A stretch of 64,000 nt of DNA from MPNP01 sp965215545 (GTDB lineage Bacteria; Pseudomonadota; Alphaproteobacteria; Rhodobacterales; Rhodobacteraceae). Under the pieces are notes generated by a model. It was not told the DNA's origin, did no database searches, and saw nothing but the letters and a program-made list of their open reading frames with translations. Below are positions 7,880 to 16,713 of the stretch, one piece after another. Within the stretch, counting starts at the first letter, position 1. Each line of letters begins with the position of its first letter. The position numbers and the translations under genes are program-made. The DNA is taken from contig OZ244066.1 in the NCBI GenBank assembly GCA_965215545.1, positions 868,001-932,000 on the forward strand, read 5' to 3'.

Positions 7880-8570
7880 GCGCCCCGATTGCAGCTGTGT
7901 GCAGACTCCCACGCCAAGCCCATCTGACACACGGGTCCCGACCCCGCTGTCCAAATCTTGCCGGTTTTGGCGCCTTCGTGCGTCAGGGGTCATCGGGATC
8001 CGAGGCTGGCGGACCAGCGGGTTGCCGGCCTTGCTGATCCCCTGGTCATGGGCAACGGTGCCACTGGCCGAGGCGGCCAGTGCCCGCAGGGACGACCGTC
8101 CCAGGGTCGGCCGCCCAGCATGATCAACGGATTGGGGCTCGACCCATCCATCCGGGGCAAGACGCCCAACGGCCAGAGAGCCAACCCGATGGGCGGCCGC
8201 CAGGCCGGGCGGGGCCACAGCCCCGACCGGACAGACAGTGCCAAACGGCCCGCCCGTGTCGAGTGCAAGGTGCGTGTCAGCGACTGGGAGGCCGACACGA
8301 TCATCGGCAGCCTGTGATGACAGGTCCGGGGGCCACAAGGGGGCGCTGGTCAGCCTCGGGACCCGGGCGACGACGTTCACCCTGCTGGCCCGCGTCGCGC
8401 GCCAGACGGCGGCCGCCGTGGGGGCCAGACGCCGGGCCCCGCTGAGGCCCTATGCGCGCTGTGCCGTCCACACCATCACCGCCGGGGCGGCAAGGACTTC
8501 GCTCACCACAGGCCGGTGGCCAGGGCCCGCGCTGCCGGCTTTGACTTCGCCCGGCCGGACCACGCCTGGC
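7880..8570 (+). pseudogene. IS30-family transposase remnant with several frameshifts
   Basis: Three pieces in different plus-strand frames reconstruct an IS30 DDE domain. VSDWEADTIIGS ends at 8317; HKGALVSLGTRATTFTLLARV follows from about 8337; then GKDFAHHRP and GFDFARPDHAW run to about 8570. These match the IS30 pattern DWExDxxxG, HKGxLVxLxER and DNGKEFAxHxxxA...FARPYHxW. The catalytic Asn/Asp before GK is lost at one frameshift. No terminal repeats or target duplication could be assigned, so it is an old, dead copy. Confidence 0.7.
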
Positions 8571-8614
8571 CCCCGGTGTCCGCACCGTCGGAGCCTTGGC
8601 CAGCCTGCCAACGC

Positions 8615-9361
8615 TCACCGCGGGGCAGCGTCGCTGTTCCCGGGGCCTGTCAAGGCATCCTCGATCTGCAGCCAGGTCGGCAATTCAGCAATACTGGCCA
8701 GGCTGTGATCGGCATGGGCGGTCAGGGCCTCGATATCCTGCAGACCATTTCTGACTGCCATGGCAGGCATGCCCGCGGCCCGGGCGGCCAGCATATCAGC
8801 GGTCGTATCACCCACCATCAGGGTCTCGGCGGGCGGGATGCCAGTGTGCTGGCAGAATGCCAGCAGCATGCCGGGTTCCGGTTTGGAGCCGTAGCCGGAG
8901 TCCGAACCGGCGATATAGGCGAACAGGTGGTCAACCCGGTGATCCTGCAGCTGGCCACGAGCGATATCCACATAGTCATTGGTGGCGACACCCAGTATCA
9001 AGCCACTGTTCCGGAGAGATTCAAGCAGCGGATGGAGGGGGATATAGGCGACCATCTCCGCAGTCTGGCTTGTGTCGTAGATATACTCTGTCATGGTCTC
9101 GCGGTCCCAGCCCGGGAATGCGGTCATCAATGTAGACAGCAGTTCGGTCGGTATGCCATGGATGATTGGACACCAGGGGTAGAATGTCCGGTTTTGCCAA
9201 TCGATGCCGATGGTCTCGGCGACATGAGAGGCACGGATCTCATCCCCGCGGGCAAAATGCAGAAGCATGCCAGAGGCCCAGCGATACCAGGACCTGGCAA
9301 AATCGAAGAGTGTACCATCCTTGTCAAACAGGATGGCACGAACGGGGGGCGAGGTTCTCAT
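8615..9361 (-). CDS. HAD-family phosphatase, phosphoglycolate-phosphatase-like
   Basis: A 248-residue haloacid-dehalogenase hydrolase. Motif I is DKDGTL at residues 13-18 (nucleophile and acid Asp), motif II VATND, motif III Lys in GSKPEPGMLLAF and motif IV MVGDTTADMLAARAAG. The insert between motifs I and II fits a helical C1 cap, as in Gph-type enzymes. Substrate specificity cannot be told from sequence. The start overlaps the stop of the DUF3572 gene by four bases, so the two form an operon read leftwards. Its 3' end abuts the IS30 remnant. Confidence 0.85.
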   Translation of the reverse strand: MRTSPPVRAILFDKDGTLFDFARSWYRWASGMLLHFARGDEIRASHVAETIGIDWQNRTFYPWCPIIHGIPTELLSTLMTAFPGWDRETMTEYIYDTSQTAEMVAYIPLHPLLESLRNSGLILGVATNDYVDIARGQLQDHRVDHLFAYIAGSDSGYGSKPEPGMLLAFCQHTGIPPAETLMVGDTTADMLAARAAGMPAMAVRNGLQDIEALTAHADHSLASIAELPTWLQIEDALTGPGNSDAAPR

Positions 9362-9636
9362 AGCCAGTGGGGATTGTCACCGCCCGGGAGCGCCTGGCGG
9401 GCTCGCAATGGGGCATCGGGGCTGTAGCCACTGGCTTCGCTGAAAGCCATGATGGACCGATCATCCGCCAGCAGGAAGTCCAGGACCGAGGCCAGGACAT
9501 CGGGGCTGTCGGACTGCGTCCGGATTGCCGCCAGGGTCATGCCACTGCTGGCAAGGAACCGCTGCATGGTGTCATGGTCGGCCGCCAGCCACTCGATGAC
9601 CCGGATGGCGAGGATTTCGGCCTGATTGCGTTCCAT
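9358..9636 (-). CDS. DUF3572 family protein
   Basis: 92 residues; the pattern ALRVIEWLA-type N-terminus, FLASSGM, VLASVLDFLLADD and ARQALPGG matches the small alphaproteobacterial DUF3572 family, whose function is unknown. It is soluble and helical, without a signal peptide. The HAD gene follows with a four-base overlap. This gene is probably the first of that pair. Confidence 0.8.
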   Translation of the reverse strand: MERNQAEILAIRVIEWLAADHDTMQRFLASSGMTLAAIRTQSDSPDVLASVLDFLLADDRSIMAFSEASGYSPDAPLRARQALPGGDNPHWL

Positions 9637-9809
9637 GATCTATCAAGATAGGTCTTGCCTGCCGCCAATCAAGACCGGACAGCACACCGGTTCCCCATCC
9701 TTGCCGGCAGTCTCTGGAGCGGCCCTGGAATCCAGTGGGGGTGGGATGAGCGGGACTGCAATGGGGCGAAGGAGCCATTCGGGAGGCCAATCGATCCTGG
9801 GATGATGGC

Positions 9810-10817
9810 ATGCAAGGGATGACCGATGGGGGTGAACCCGACACCGCTGCGAGGCCGGCAGGACCTGTCGGGCCATCTGACCGCCGGCTGGCTGGAAGTC
9901 CCGGGAGGGGGGCGCAGGGGGCAGGGTTGACCGCCGGTTCTCCCGGGTTGCTGATTGCTCCCGATCCTGCCAGCACACGACTGCAGCGGCCGATTGAGGG
10001 TATTGATCACACGGGGAAACGCCGCGATGTGGCTGTCGTGGAAGAGCGACCGCTGACGATCTTTCTCAATGGCACGGAAATCATCACGGCCATGACCATC
10101 GGTGACTATCCTGGGTATCTGGCGCTCGGGTTTCTCTTCAACCAGGGCATGATCACCGACATGGCGGCCGTGACGGCGATTGAGGTGGATGATGACCTTG
10201 ATGTTGTGGTGGTCCGGACAGATGAACGGACCGACTACGAAGAGCGCCTGGCAAAGAAGGTCCGCACCAGCGGCTGTGCGATGGGGACGGTCTTTGGTGA
10301 CCTGCAGGCTCGGGTCGAGAGCGTGACTCTGGCGGCGGCGGCCGTCCGGACCTCCTGGCTCCATGCCCTGACGAGGGCGATCAACACAACGCCCAGCCTC
10401 TATCTTGCCGCGGGGGCAATCCATGGCTGCGTCCTCTGTTGCCAGGAGACACCGCTGGTCTACATGGAGGATGTGGGCCGCCACAATGCCGTTGACAAGA
10501 TCGCCGGATGGATGAGATCCCAACGGGTGCGGCCGGATGACAAGATTCTCTACACGACCGGTCGGCTGACATCCGAAATGGTCCTCAAGACAGTCATGAT
10601 GGAAATCCCCGTGCTGGTCTCACGCTCCGGATTTACCGCCTGGGGAGTCGAGCTGGCCCGCCAGTCCGACCTGACCCTGATCGGACGCCTGCGGGGCCGC
10701 AGATATCTCTGCCTTGCCGGCCAGGACCGTCTGGTGCGGGATGCGGATGCCGAAGGGGTCGACGACGAGGATCCACGGCACCAGCGCAAGGGAGGTCGGG
10801 ATGCCCATGGATCCTGA
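9810..10817 (+). CDS. fdhD: formate dehydrogenase accessory sulfurtransferase FdhD
   Basis: FdhD passes sulfur from a cysteine desulfurase to the molybdenum cofactor of formate dehydrogenase. Visible family features are VEERPLTIFLNG, the substrate loop RTSGCAMGT, GAIHGCVLC, YMEDVGRHNAVDKIAG and LYTTGRLTSEMVLK. In E. coli the loop holds two cysteines (CxxC); here only the first remains, as in various other FdhD proteins. The N-terminal ~70 residues are low-complexity, so the true start may lie downstream of 9810. The C-terminus is also extended and polar. mobA follows 18 bases later, giving a molybdenum-cofactor cluster; no formate dehydrogenase gene is in the window. Confidence 0.92.
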   Translation: MQGMTDGGEPDTAARPAGPVGPSDRRLAGSPGRGAQGAGLTAGSPGLLIAPDPASTRLQRPIEGIDHTGKRRDVAVVEERPLTIFLNGTEIITAMTIGDYPGYLALGFLFNQGMITDMAAVTAIEVDDDLDVVVVRTDERTDYEERLAKKVRTSGCAMGTVFGDLQARVESVTLAAAAVRTSWLHALTRAINTTPSLYLAAGAIHGCVLCCQETPLVYMEDVGRHNAVDKIAGWMRSQRVRPDDKILYTTGRLTSEMVLKTVMMEIPVLVSRSGFTAWGVELARQSDLTLIGRLRGRRYLCLAGQDRLVRDADAEGVDDEDPRHQRKGGRDAHGS

Positions 10818-10835
10818 ATCCGGCAAGGCGGTCGG

Positions 10836-11477
10836 GTGTCCATGCGGGGCGGAGTCCTTGTGACCGGGGTCCTTGGTGTCATCCTGGCCGGTGGAGCCGC
10901 AAGGCGGATGGGGGGCGGAGACAAGACAGCCCTCGACCTTGGAGGCCGGACGATGCTTGACCATATCCATGCCCGCCTGTCCCCCCAGGTCGGGCACGTT
11001 CTCGTCAACTCCAATGCCTCCGGGAGCTGGCATCTGCGGGATTACGCTGTCATCGCCGACAGCGTGTCCGGCCGACCTGGTCCCCTGGCAGGGATCCTTG
11101 CCGGCATGCAATGGGCAGCCGGCAACGGCTACGAAAGAATCGTGACTGTCGCCGGTGACACACCCTTTTTTTCCAGGGATCTGGTCGTCCGGTTCCTGGC
11201 CGCCGCGGGTGATGACGGGGACCGGATTGTACTGGCCGCCACCGGGGGTCCTGGCCCGCTCCGTCGTCACCCGACCTTCGGTCTCTGGCCTGTGGCCCTG
11301 GGTGCGGATCTGAAACGGGCCCTGGCTGATGGGACACGCAAGGTTGTTGCTTGGGTCGACCGACATCCCACCTGTACCGCGGTGTTTGCCGTCGCGGGAA
11401 GCGATCCGTTCTTCAATGTCAACACACCGGCGGATCTCGCGGCGGCCCGGTCCATGGTGAGCAGGGACGGGCCATGA
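10836..11477 (+). CDS. mobA: molybdenum cofactor guanylyltransferase MobA
   Basis: MobA attaches GMP to molybdopterin to make MGD. The nucleotide-binding signature GVILAGGAARRMGGGDK is near the N-terminus. It is followed by RPGPLAGILAGM, the metal-site VAGDTPFF and the C-terminal FFNVNTPADLAAA, all in family order. The product is ~205-213 residues. Start choice is uncertain: GTG at 10836 or ATG at 10842, with LGVILAGG still downstream of both. The stop overlaps the mobB start by four bases. Confidence 0.93.
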   Translation: MSMRGGVLVTGVLGVILAGGAARRMGGGDKTALDLGGRTMLDHIHARLSPQVGHVLVNSNASGSWHLRDYAVIADSVSGRPGPLAGILAGMQWAAGNGYERIVTVAGDTPFFSRDLVVRFLAAAGDDGDRIVLAATGGPGPLRRHPTFGLWPVALGADLKRALADGTRKVVAWVDRHPTCTAVFAVAGSDPFFNVNTPADLAAARSMVSRDGP

Positions 11478-11971
11478 AGGTCCTTGGCATCGCGGGCTGG
11501 AAGAATGCTGGCAAAACCGGTCTTGTCGAGCGGTTGATCAAGGAGTTCGGCAAGCGGGACATCAGCGTGTCAACCATCAAGCACGCCCATCATGCCTTTG
11601 CAATCGACCAGCGGGGCACAGACAGCGATCGCCATCGTGAGGCGGGTGCCAGTGAAGTCCTCGTTGTCGGCGGGCCGCGCTGGGCCCTGGTGCATACCCA
11701 GCAAGGCAATGAGAGGCCTGATCTTGCTGAATTGCTGGCCAGGCTCTCACCAGTGGATCTCGTACTGGTGGAGGGTTTCAAGACTGCACCGATTGCCAAG
11801 ATCGAGGTGCGTCGCAGGGCAGCCGGAGGCAGGCCGCTGTGGCCTGATGACAGGACCGTTGTGGCCATTGTCAGCGACCATGGGATCGATGGGCAGTCAA
11901 TTCCGGTGTTCGGGATCGATGAGATCGCGGTCATTGCAGGTTTTATCAGCAAAGCGATTCTGGAGCGGTGA
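11474..11971 (+). CDS. mobB: molybdopterin-guanine dinucleotide biosynthesis protein MobB
   Basis: A GTPase-like accessory of MobA. The P-loop GWKNAGKTGLVERL is at residues 7-20, with STIKHAHHAF, DTDSDRHREAGA-type switch sequence (GTDSDRHREAGAS) and LVLVEGFKTAPIAKIEV in canonical order. The 165-residue length is normal. I start at 11474 because the P-loop follows at once and the ATG overlaps the mobA stop; the longer open frame upstream is mobA shadow. Its TGA overlaps the moeA ATG. Confidence 0.93.
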   Translation: MKVLGIAGWKNAGKTGLVERLIKEFGKRDISVSTIKHAHHAFAIDQRGTDSDRHREAGASEVLVVGGPRWALVHTQQGNERPDLAELLARLSPVDLVLVEGFKTAPIAKIEVRRRAAGGRPLWPDDRTVVAIVSDHGIDGQSIPVFGIDEIAVIAGFISKAILER

Positions 11972-13224
11972 TGTCCGGGTATTCTGAAGACGCATCAACC
12001 CTGCCACGAGGAATTGATTGGATTCCGGTCGATGCGGCCCTGGCCCAGCTCCGGGAGGTGATGCCGGTGGTGAAGGCAACCGAGAGCATTGGGGTGGCGG
12101 ATGCAGCGGGCCGGGTCCTTGCAGAGCCCCTTGTTGCCGTCCGCGACAACCCGCCAACGGCAAATTCGGCGATCGATGGCTATGGCTTCGCCCATGCATC
12201 GGTCGGAGTTGGGGGCCGATTGCAGCGGGCAGGTGGTGCAGCGGTCCCGGGACATCCCTTTTGTGGAACCCTGATGGCCGGTCAGGCCCTGCGCATCCTG
12301 ACCGGGGCAGTGATCCCGGATGGTGTTGACACGGTTGTGCTTGAGGAGGACACGACGGTGGCCGGTGATGTCCTGACCATGACCCGCTGCCCTGAACCGG
12401 GTGCCAACATCCGCCTGGCCGGCGAGGATATCCGGGTTGGTGACCACCTGTTCGAGACCGGTCATCGCATTGCTGCCAGTGACATGGCCACACTGTGTGC
12501 ATCCGGACGGACGCAGGTGGTCGTGACCCGACGGCTGCGGGTGGGCGTGCTGTCCACCGGTGACGAGCTGATCGAGATCGGTGGGGCCGCTCGGCAGGAC
12601 GGCATCATCGACATGAATCGACCGCTGTTGCTTGGCATGATCAGGCAATGGGGCCATGATGCGATTGATCTCGGTCGGGCGCCCGATCGGCGGGCAGCTG
12701 TCAGGGACTGGCTGGAACAGGCTGTGGCAGTGGTCGATATGGTCCTGGTGAGCGGCGGCGTGTCAGCCAGTGAACAGGATCATGTCGCGGCCCTGTTGCA
12801 GGCCGAGGGTCGTTACCATCTGTGGCGCATTGCCATGAAACCGGGCCGACCGCTGGCAATGGCTCTCTGGCGGGACATTCCGGTCTTCGGCTTGCCCGGC
12901 AATCCCATTGCAGCCTTCGTCTGCGCCCTTGTTTTTGCCTTCCCGGCACTTTGCCAGCTGGCCGGTGAGCGGTGGGTCGAACCCGCTGCATTCTGGGTCC
13001 CGGCTGCCTTTGCGAAAACCAAGAAACGGGGTCGCCGCGAGTATCTGCGGGCACGGCTGACGCGCGAGGGCGCAGTGGAGATCTACCCTTCGGAAGGATC
13101 CGGACTGACGACCGGACTCGCCTGGTCGGCCGGACTTGTCGAACTCGGCGATGATGCCATGACTGTCCAGCCGGGGACCCCGGTCCGCTATCTGCCCTAT
13201 GGGAGTTTCCGCCTCAGCGGTTAG
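11971..13224 (+). CDS. moeA: molybdopterin molybdenumtransferase MoeA
   Basis: MoeA inserts molybdate into adenylated molybdopterin. Family segments seen are NPPTANSAIDGYGFA, RILTGAVIPDGVDTVVLEE, GEDIRVGD, GVLSTGDEL, VDMVLVSGGVSASEQD, MKPGRPLAMALW and FGLPGNPIAAFVCALVF. The 417-residue length is typical. It is the last gene of the fdhD-mobA-mobB-moeA run and faces the convergent membrane-protein gene that ends 5 bases after its stop. Confidence 0.94.
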   Translation: MSGYSEDASTLPRGIDWIPVDAALAQLREVMPVVKATESIGVADAAGRVLAEPLVAVRDNPPTANSAIDGYGFAHASVGVGGRLQRAGGAAVPGHPFCGTLMAGQALRILTGAVIPDGVDTVVLEEDTTVAGDVLTMTRCPEPGANIRLAGEDIRVGDHLFETGHRIAASDMATLCASGRTQVVVTRRLRVGVLSTGDELIEIGGAARQDGIIDMNRPLLLGMIRQWGHDAIDLGRAPDRRAAVRDWLEQAVAVVDMVLVSGGVSASEQDHVAALLQAEGRYHLWRIAMKPGRPLAMALWRDIPVFGLPGNPIAAFVCALVFAFPALCQLAGERWVEPAAFWVPAAFAKTKKRGRREYLRARLTREGAVEIYPSEGSGLTTGLAWSAGLVELGDDAMTVQPGTPVRYLPYGSFRLSG

Positions 13225-13228
13225 CCGA

Positions 13229-14212
13229 TCAGGGCTGTTCCATGGCCTGGCGCACCAGGACAAGGGCCCGGATGCAGCGGGTCTCGGTCAGGAGTTCGAT
13301 TTCGGCATCATTCAGCTCACCGGCCAGATAACGGATGACCGGCATGGCGCGCTCGATGAATTCCTTGACCCGGGCCACAAAGTCATGATTCTGGCCCATC
13401 ATCCGGGAGACTGCATCCACAGTGGGATGGGAGACGATCTCGCCAAGCATCAGGAGTGACTTGTCAGTGAGGGTCGAGGCACTGATGCGCCAGAAATGGG
13501 GCTCGGAAAAGTCCACGGCCAGCTCATCCGTGATGACATCGATCTCGGCGAGGCCAAGGAGAATCGTGTGGGCCCTGCCCATCAGGCTGGCCAGTTCGGG
13601 ATTTTGCATGGCGGTCTCGATGGCCTCGAATGCCGACTGGTCCCCTGGATTGTCAGCAAAGTTCAGGGCCTGGATGAGGGTCGCAGCCGGCATGTCATAG
13701 AGGTCAAGGTACGTCGTGGGTGCTGGTGTGCCGGCCCGGGACAGATCCGGGGCAAGGCTGATGTCCTCGGTGTCCGGAGTGTCCGGCTCCACATCCTGCA
13801 ACACTGCCTGTTCTTCAGGATCGGTCGGTTCGACAGATGGTCCGGGCGGATGCGCAATCGTTGATCGTTCAAGCTGGAGAGTCCGGGACTCCAGCGATGC
13901 CTGCAGTTCGCGCAGATCGTGCACGGTCGCATTGAGCCGCTGGATCGCGTTCTGGGCCCTGAATGACCTGATGTAGCTGGTGGTGGCAACCCAGATCACG
14001 ACCAGGGGCAGGATGCTGATCACCAGGGCCGTGAGGCCACGGCCATCAAAGGCGGCATTGCTGGCCAGGACCACAAAGACAATGAAGCAGAAAATGGCCC
14101 AGACCACACCGAATGCCAACGCATAGAAGATCACGATCATCGACCGGAGCCGGAGACCGTCCCCTCGACCCTCGCCCTTGGTCGACACGGGATTTCTGGC
14201 GCTACGGTTCAT
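13229..14212 (-). CDS. two-TM membrane protein of unknown function
   Basis: About 327 residues from the ATG at 14212. A short charged N-terminus is followed by two hydrophobic segments (around FYALAFGVVWAIFCFIVFVV and LTALVISILPLVVIWVATT). A likely coiled coil follows (NATVHDLRELQASLESRTLQLE), then a soluble, acidic, mostly helical domain. No enzyme motif is seen. Its start overlaps the greA stop by 11 bases, so it is translationally coupled to greA. The longer open frame to 14290 overlaps greA and is unlikely to be used. Confidence 0.7.
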   Translation of the reverse strand: MNRSARNPVSTKGEGRGDGLRLRSMIVIFYALAFGVVWAIFCFIVFVVLASNAAFDGRGLTALVISILPLVVIWVATTSYIRSFRAQNAIQRLNATVHDLRELQASLESRTLQLERSTIAHPPGPSVEPTDPEEQAVLQDVEPDTPDTEDISLAPDLSRAGTPAPTTYLDLYDMPAATLIQALNFADNPGDQSAFEAIETAMQNPELASLMGRAHTILLGLAEIDVITDELAVDFSEPHFWRISASTLTDKSLLMLGEIVSHPTVDAVSRMMGQNHDFVARVKEFIERAMPVIRYLAGELNDAEIELLTETRCIRALVLVRQAMEQP

Positions 14213-14690
14213 CGGATCCAGACTTGTATTGGATGTCCAGCACCGTGAACGTGGCCTCGCCCCGGGGCGTGTTGACCTCGACCGTCGCACCGATATCCTT
14301 GCCCATCAGGGCCCTGGCCACGGCGGTCTTGACGCTGATCCTGCCCCGTCGGGTGTCGGCTTCGTATTCGCTGACAATCTGGTAGGTATCAACCTCGTCA
14401 GTGTCGTCATTCCTGATCGTCACTGTCGCTCCGAACTTCACGGATCCCGACAGAGTCCCGATTTCCACCACTTCCGCCCGCGCCGTCAGCGATTTGAGCT
14501 CACTGATCCGCGCCTCGATAAACGCCTGGCGGTCCTTGGCCGCATGGTATTCGGCATTCTCCTTGAGATCGCCATGCGCCCGGGCTTCGGAGATGGCGCG
14601 GATGATGGTCGGCCGGTCAGTCGTCAGCAGACGATCCAGCTCGCTTCTCGCGGCATCAAAGCCGTTCCGGGTGATAAAGATGCGTTCCAT
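14202..14690 (-). CDS. greA: transcription elongation factor GreA
   Basis: GreA rescues backtracked RNA polymerase by stimulating transcript cleavage. The N-terminal coiled coil contains RAISEARAHGDLKENAEYHAAKDRQ, with the acidic tip residues D and E. The C-terminal FKBP-like domain has VKFGATVTI and SPVARALMGK-like KTAVARALMGKDIGATVEV. The 162-residue length is normal. The start at 14690 (MERIFITRNG) is set by homology rather than the longer open frame to 14846. Confidence 0.94.
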   Translation of the reverse strand: MERIFITRNGFDAARSELDRLLTTDRPTIIRAISEARAHGDLKENAEYHAAKDRQAFIEARISELKSLTARAEVVEIGTLSGSVKFGATVTIRNDDTDEVDTYQIVSEYEADTRRGRISVKTAVARALMGKDIGATVEVNTPRGEATFTVLDIQYKSGSDEP

Positions 14691-15051
14691 ACCATCATCT
14701 GCCGATTCGTCTGATCCACCGAAATGTGCCCCGACCCTGTGCGGCCCGACCGGCATTGGGTCGAACTGGGCAATGACCGGATTGCCGTTCCTGGCTCCCT
14801 GCCCATCATGCCTGTCAACGGCAATGGCATGCATGGAACTGTCCACGGACCCTTATTCAGGATTGGCGCCATGTCAATCGTCATGGCGGCATCGGCCCGG
14901 CGAGTCTGCCTGATTGCATCAATCCCTGACTAGCGGATATGATGATGGCCATGCTGGACCGATGGCAATCGATCGACCGGCAATGGAACAATCAGGTGAG
15001 TCTGGCCCTGACGGCATCATCATCTGAGCGGTGCAGGCAAGTGCGGGAACG

Positions 15052-16698
15052 ATGACAGCCGATCGGGAATCCATGGAATTTGATGTCGTGATCGTGGGGG
15101 CAGGTCCAGCCGGCCTTGCGGCATCAATTCGCTTGAAGCAGCGCGATCCCGGCCTTGAGGTCTGTGTTCTCGAGAAGGGGTCCGAAGTGGGGGCCCATAT
15201 CCTCTCGGGAGCTGTGCTTGATCCGTGCGGCCTCGATGCCCTCCTGCCCGACTGGCAACAGCGGGGGGCACCGGTCAAGGTTCCGGTCCGGCGCGACAGC
15301 TTCTATCTCCTGGGTGAAGCCGGGCAGCTCCGGATCCCCAGGTGGTCCATGCCGCCCCTGATGGCCAACCACGGTTGCTACCTCGTCTCCATGGGCAATG
15401 TCTGCCGATGGCTGGCTGAAGAGGCCGAGGCCTTGGGCGTGAATGTGTTTCCAGGCATGTCCTGCACCGAACTCGTCTGGGGCGAGAACCGGACGGTCTG
15501 CGGCGTGGTGGCCGGTGAGTTCGGACTGGCCGCTGACGGATCTCCCGGCGAACAGTATGAGCCCGGTGTCAATGTGATGGGCCAGTATACGCTGCTGTGC
15601 GAGGGTGCGCATGGTTCCCTGACCAAACAGGCGATCCGGACCCATGACCTGGCCCGCACGGCCGCACCCCAGAAATACGGCCTGGGCATGAAGGAAATCT
15701 GGGAGATCGATCCGGACCGGCATGCTGAAGGCACGGTCATCCACACCGCCGGTTGGCCGCTCGGTCACGCGACTGGCGGGGGGTCATTCCTCTACCATAT
15801 GGACAGGAATCAGGTCAGTCTGGGATTTGTCGTTCATCTCGACTACCGCAATCCACATCTCTTCCCCTACATGGAGTTCCAGCGCTTCAAACACCACCCT
15901 TTGGTCGCACCGCTCCTTGAGGGCGGCAAACGCATTGCCTATGGGGCCCGGGCCATCACGGAGGGTGGCTGGCAATCCCTGCCCCAATGTGCCTTTCCAG
16001 GCGGCCTGCTGGTCGGGTGTGCAGCAGGACTTGTCAACGTGCCCCGCATCAAGGGCAACCACAATGCCATGTTGAGTGGCATCGCAGCAGCCGAGACGGT
16101 CACTGATGCCCTTGCGTCCGGCACCAGGGATTTGGTCCTGCAGGCGTATGATGACCGGCTCCGCGCCGGTCCTGTCGGGCGGGATCTGGCCCGGGTGCGC
16201 AATGTCAAGCCCCTGTGGTCGCGCCATGGCCTGCTCCCCGCCCTGACGCTGGGAGGGCTGGACATGTGGGTTGCCTCCCTCATCGGCCGACCGCTTTTCG
16301 GGACCCTGCCGCACACCCGATCGGATGCCATGGCGACCGGGCGGGCGGATGCGCATCCGCCCATCGACTATCCCCGCCCGGATGGCGTGCTCAGTTTTGA
16401 CCGATCGACCAATGTCGCCTTTTCCGGCACCAATCATGAGGAGTCCCAGCCCCCGCATCTCCATCTGCTTGACGAATCGGTGCCCATCGGCGTCAACCTG
16501 CCGACCTATGCCGAACCTGCCCAACGTTACTGTCCGGCGGGCGTGTATGAGGTGGTAGATACCAAGGGCGGGCCGGAGTTCAAGATCAACTTCCAGAACT
16601 GTGTCCACTGCAAGACGTGCGACATCAAGGACCCGAGCCAGAACATCGACTGGCGGCCTCCCCAGGGCGGCGATGGTCCCAATTATCCCAACATGTGA
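15052..16698 (+). CDS. electron transfer flavoprotein-ubiquinone oxidoreductase
   Basis: ETF-QO is a membrane-associated iron-sulfur flavoprotein that feeds electrons from acyl-CoA dehydrogenases, via ETF, to ubiquinone. The FAD-binding motif VVIVGAGPAGLAASIRL lies near the N-terminus, with EKGSEVGAHILSGAV and CEGAHGSLTKQ later. The C-terminal 4Fe-4S cluster motif NCVHCKTCDIKDPSQNI carries three cysteines, with the fourth at RYCPAGVYE. ATG 15052 is preferred over GTG 15031. A TPR gene starts 15 bases downstream. Confidence 0.94.
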   Translation: MTADRESMEFDVVIVGAGPAGLAASIRLKQRDPGLEVCVLEKGSEVGAHILSGAVLDPCGLDALLPDWQQRGAPVKVPVRRDSFYLLGEAGQLRIPRWSMPPLMANHGCYLVSMGNVCRWLAEEAEALGVNVFPGMSCTELVWGENRTVCGVVAGEFGLAADGSPGEQYEPGVNVMGQYTLLCEGAHGSLTKQAIRTHDLARTAAPQKYGLGMKEIWEIDPDRHAEGTVIHTAGWPLGHATGGGSFLYHMDRNQVSLGFVVHLDYRNPHLFPYMEFQRFKHHPLVAPLLEGGKRIAYGARAITEGGWQSLPQCAFPGGLLVGCAAGLVNVPRIKGNHNAMLSGIAAAETVTDALASGTRDLVLQAYDDRLRAGPVGRDLARVRNVKPLWSRHGLLPALTLGGLDMWVASLIGRPLFGTLPHTRSDAMATGRADAHPPIDYPRPDGVLSFDRSTNVAFSGTNHEESQPPHLHLLDESVPIGVNLPTYAEPAQRYCPAGVYEVVDTKGGPEFKINFQNCVHCKTCDIKDPSQNIDWRPPQGGDGPNYPNM

Positions 16699-16713
16699 TC
16701 CGGGGAGGCGGCG

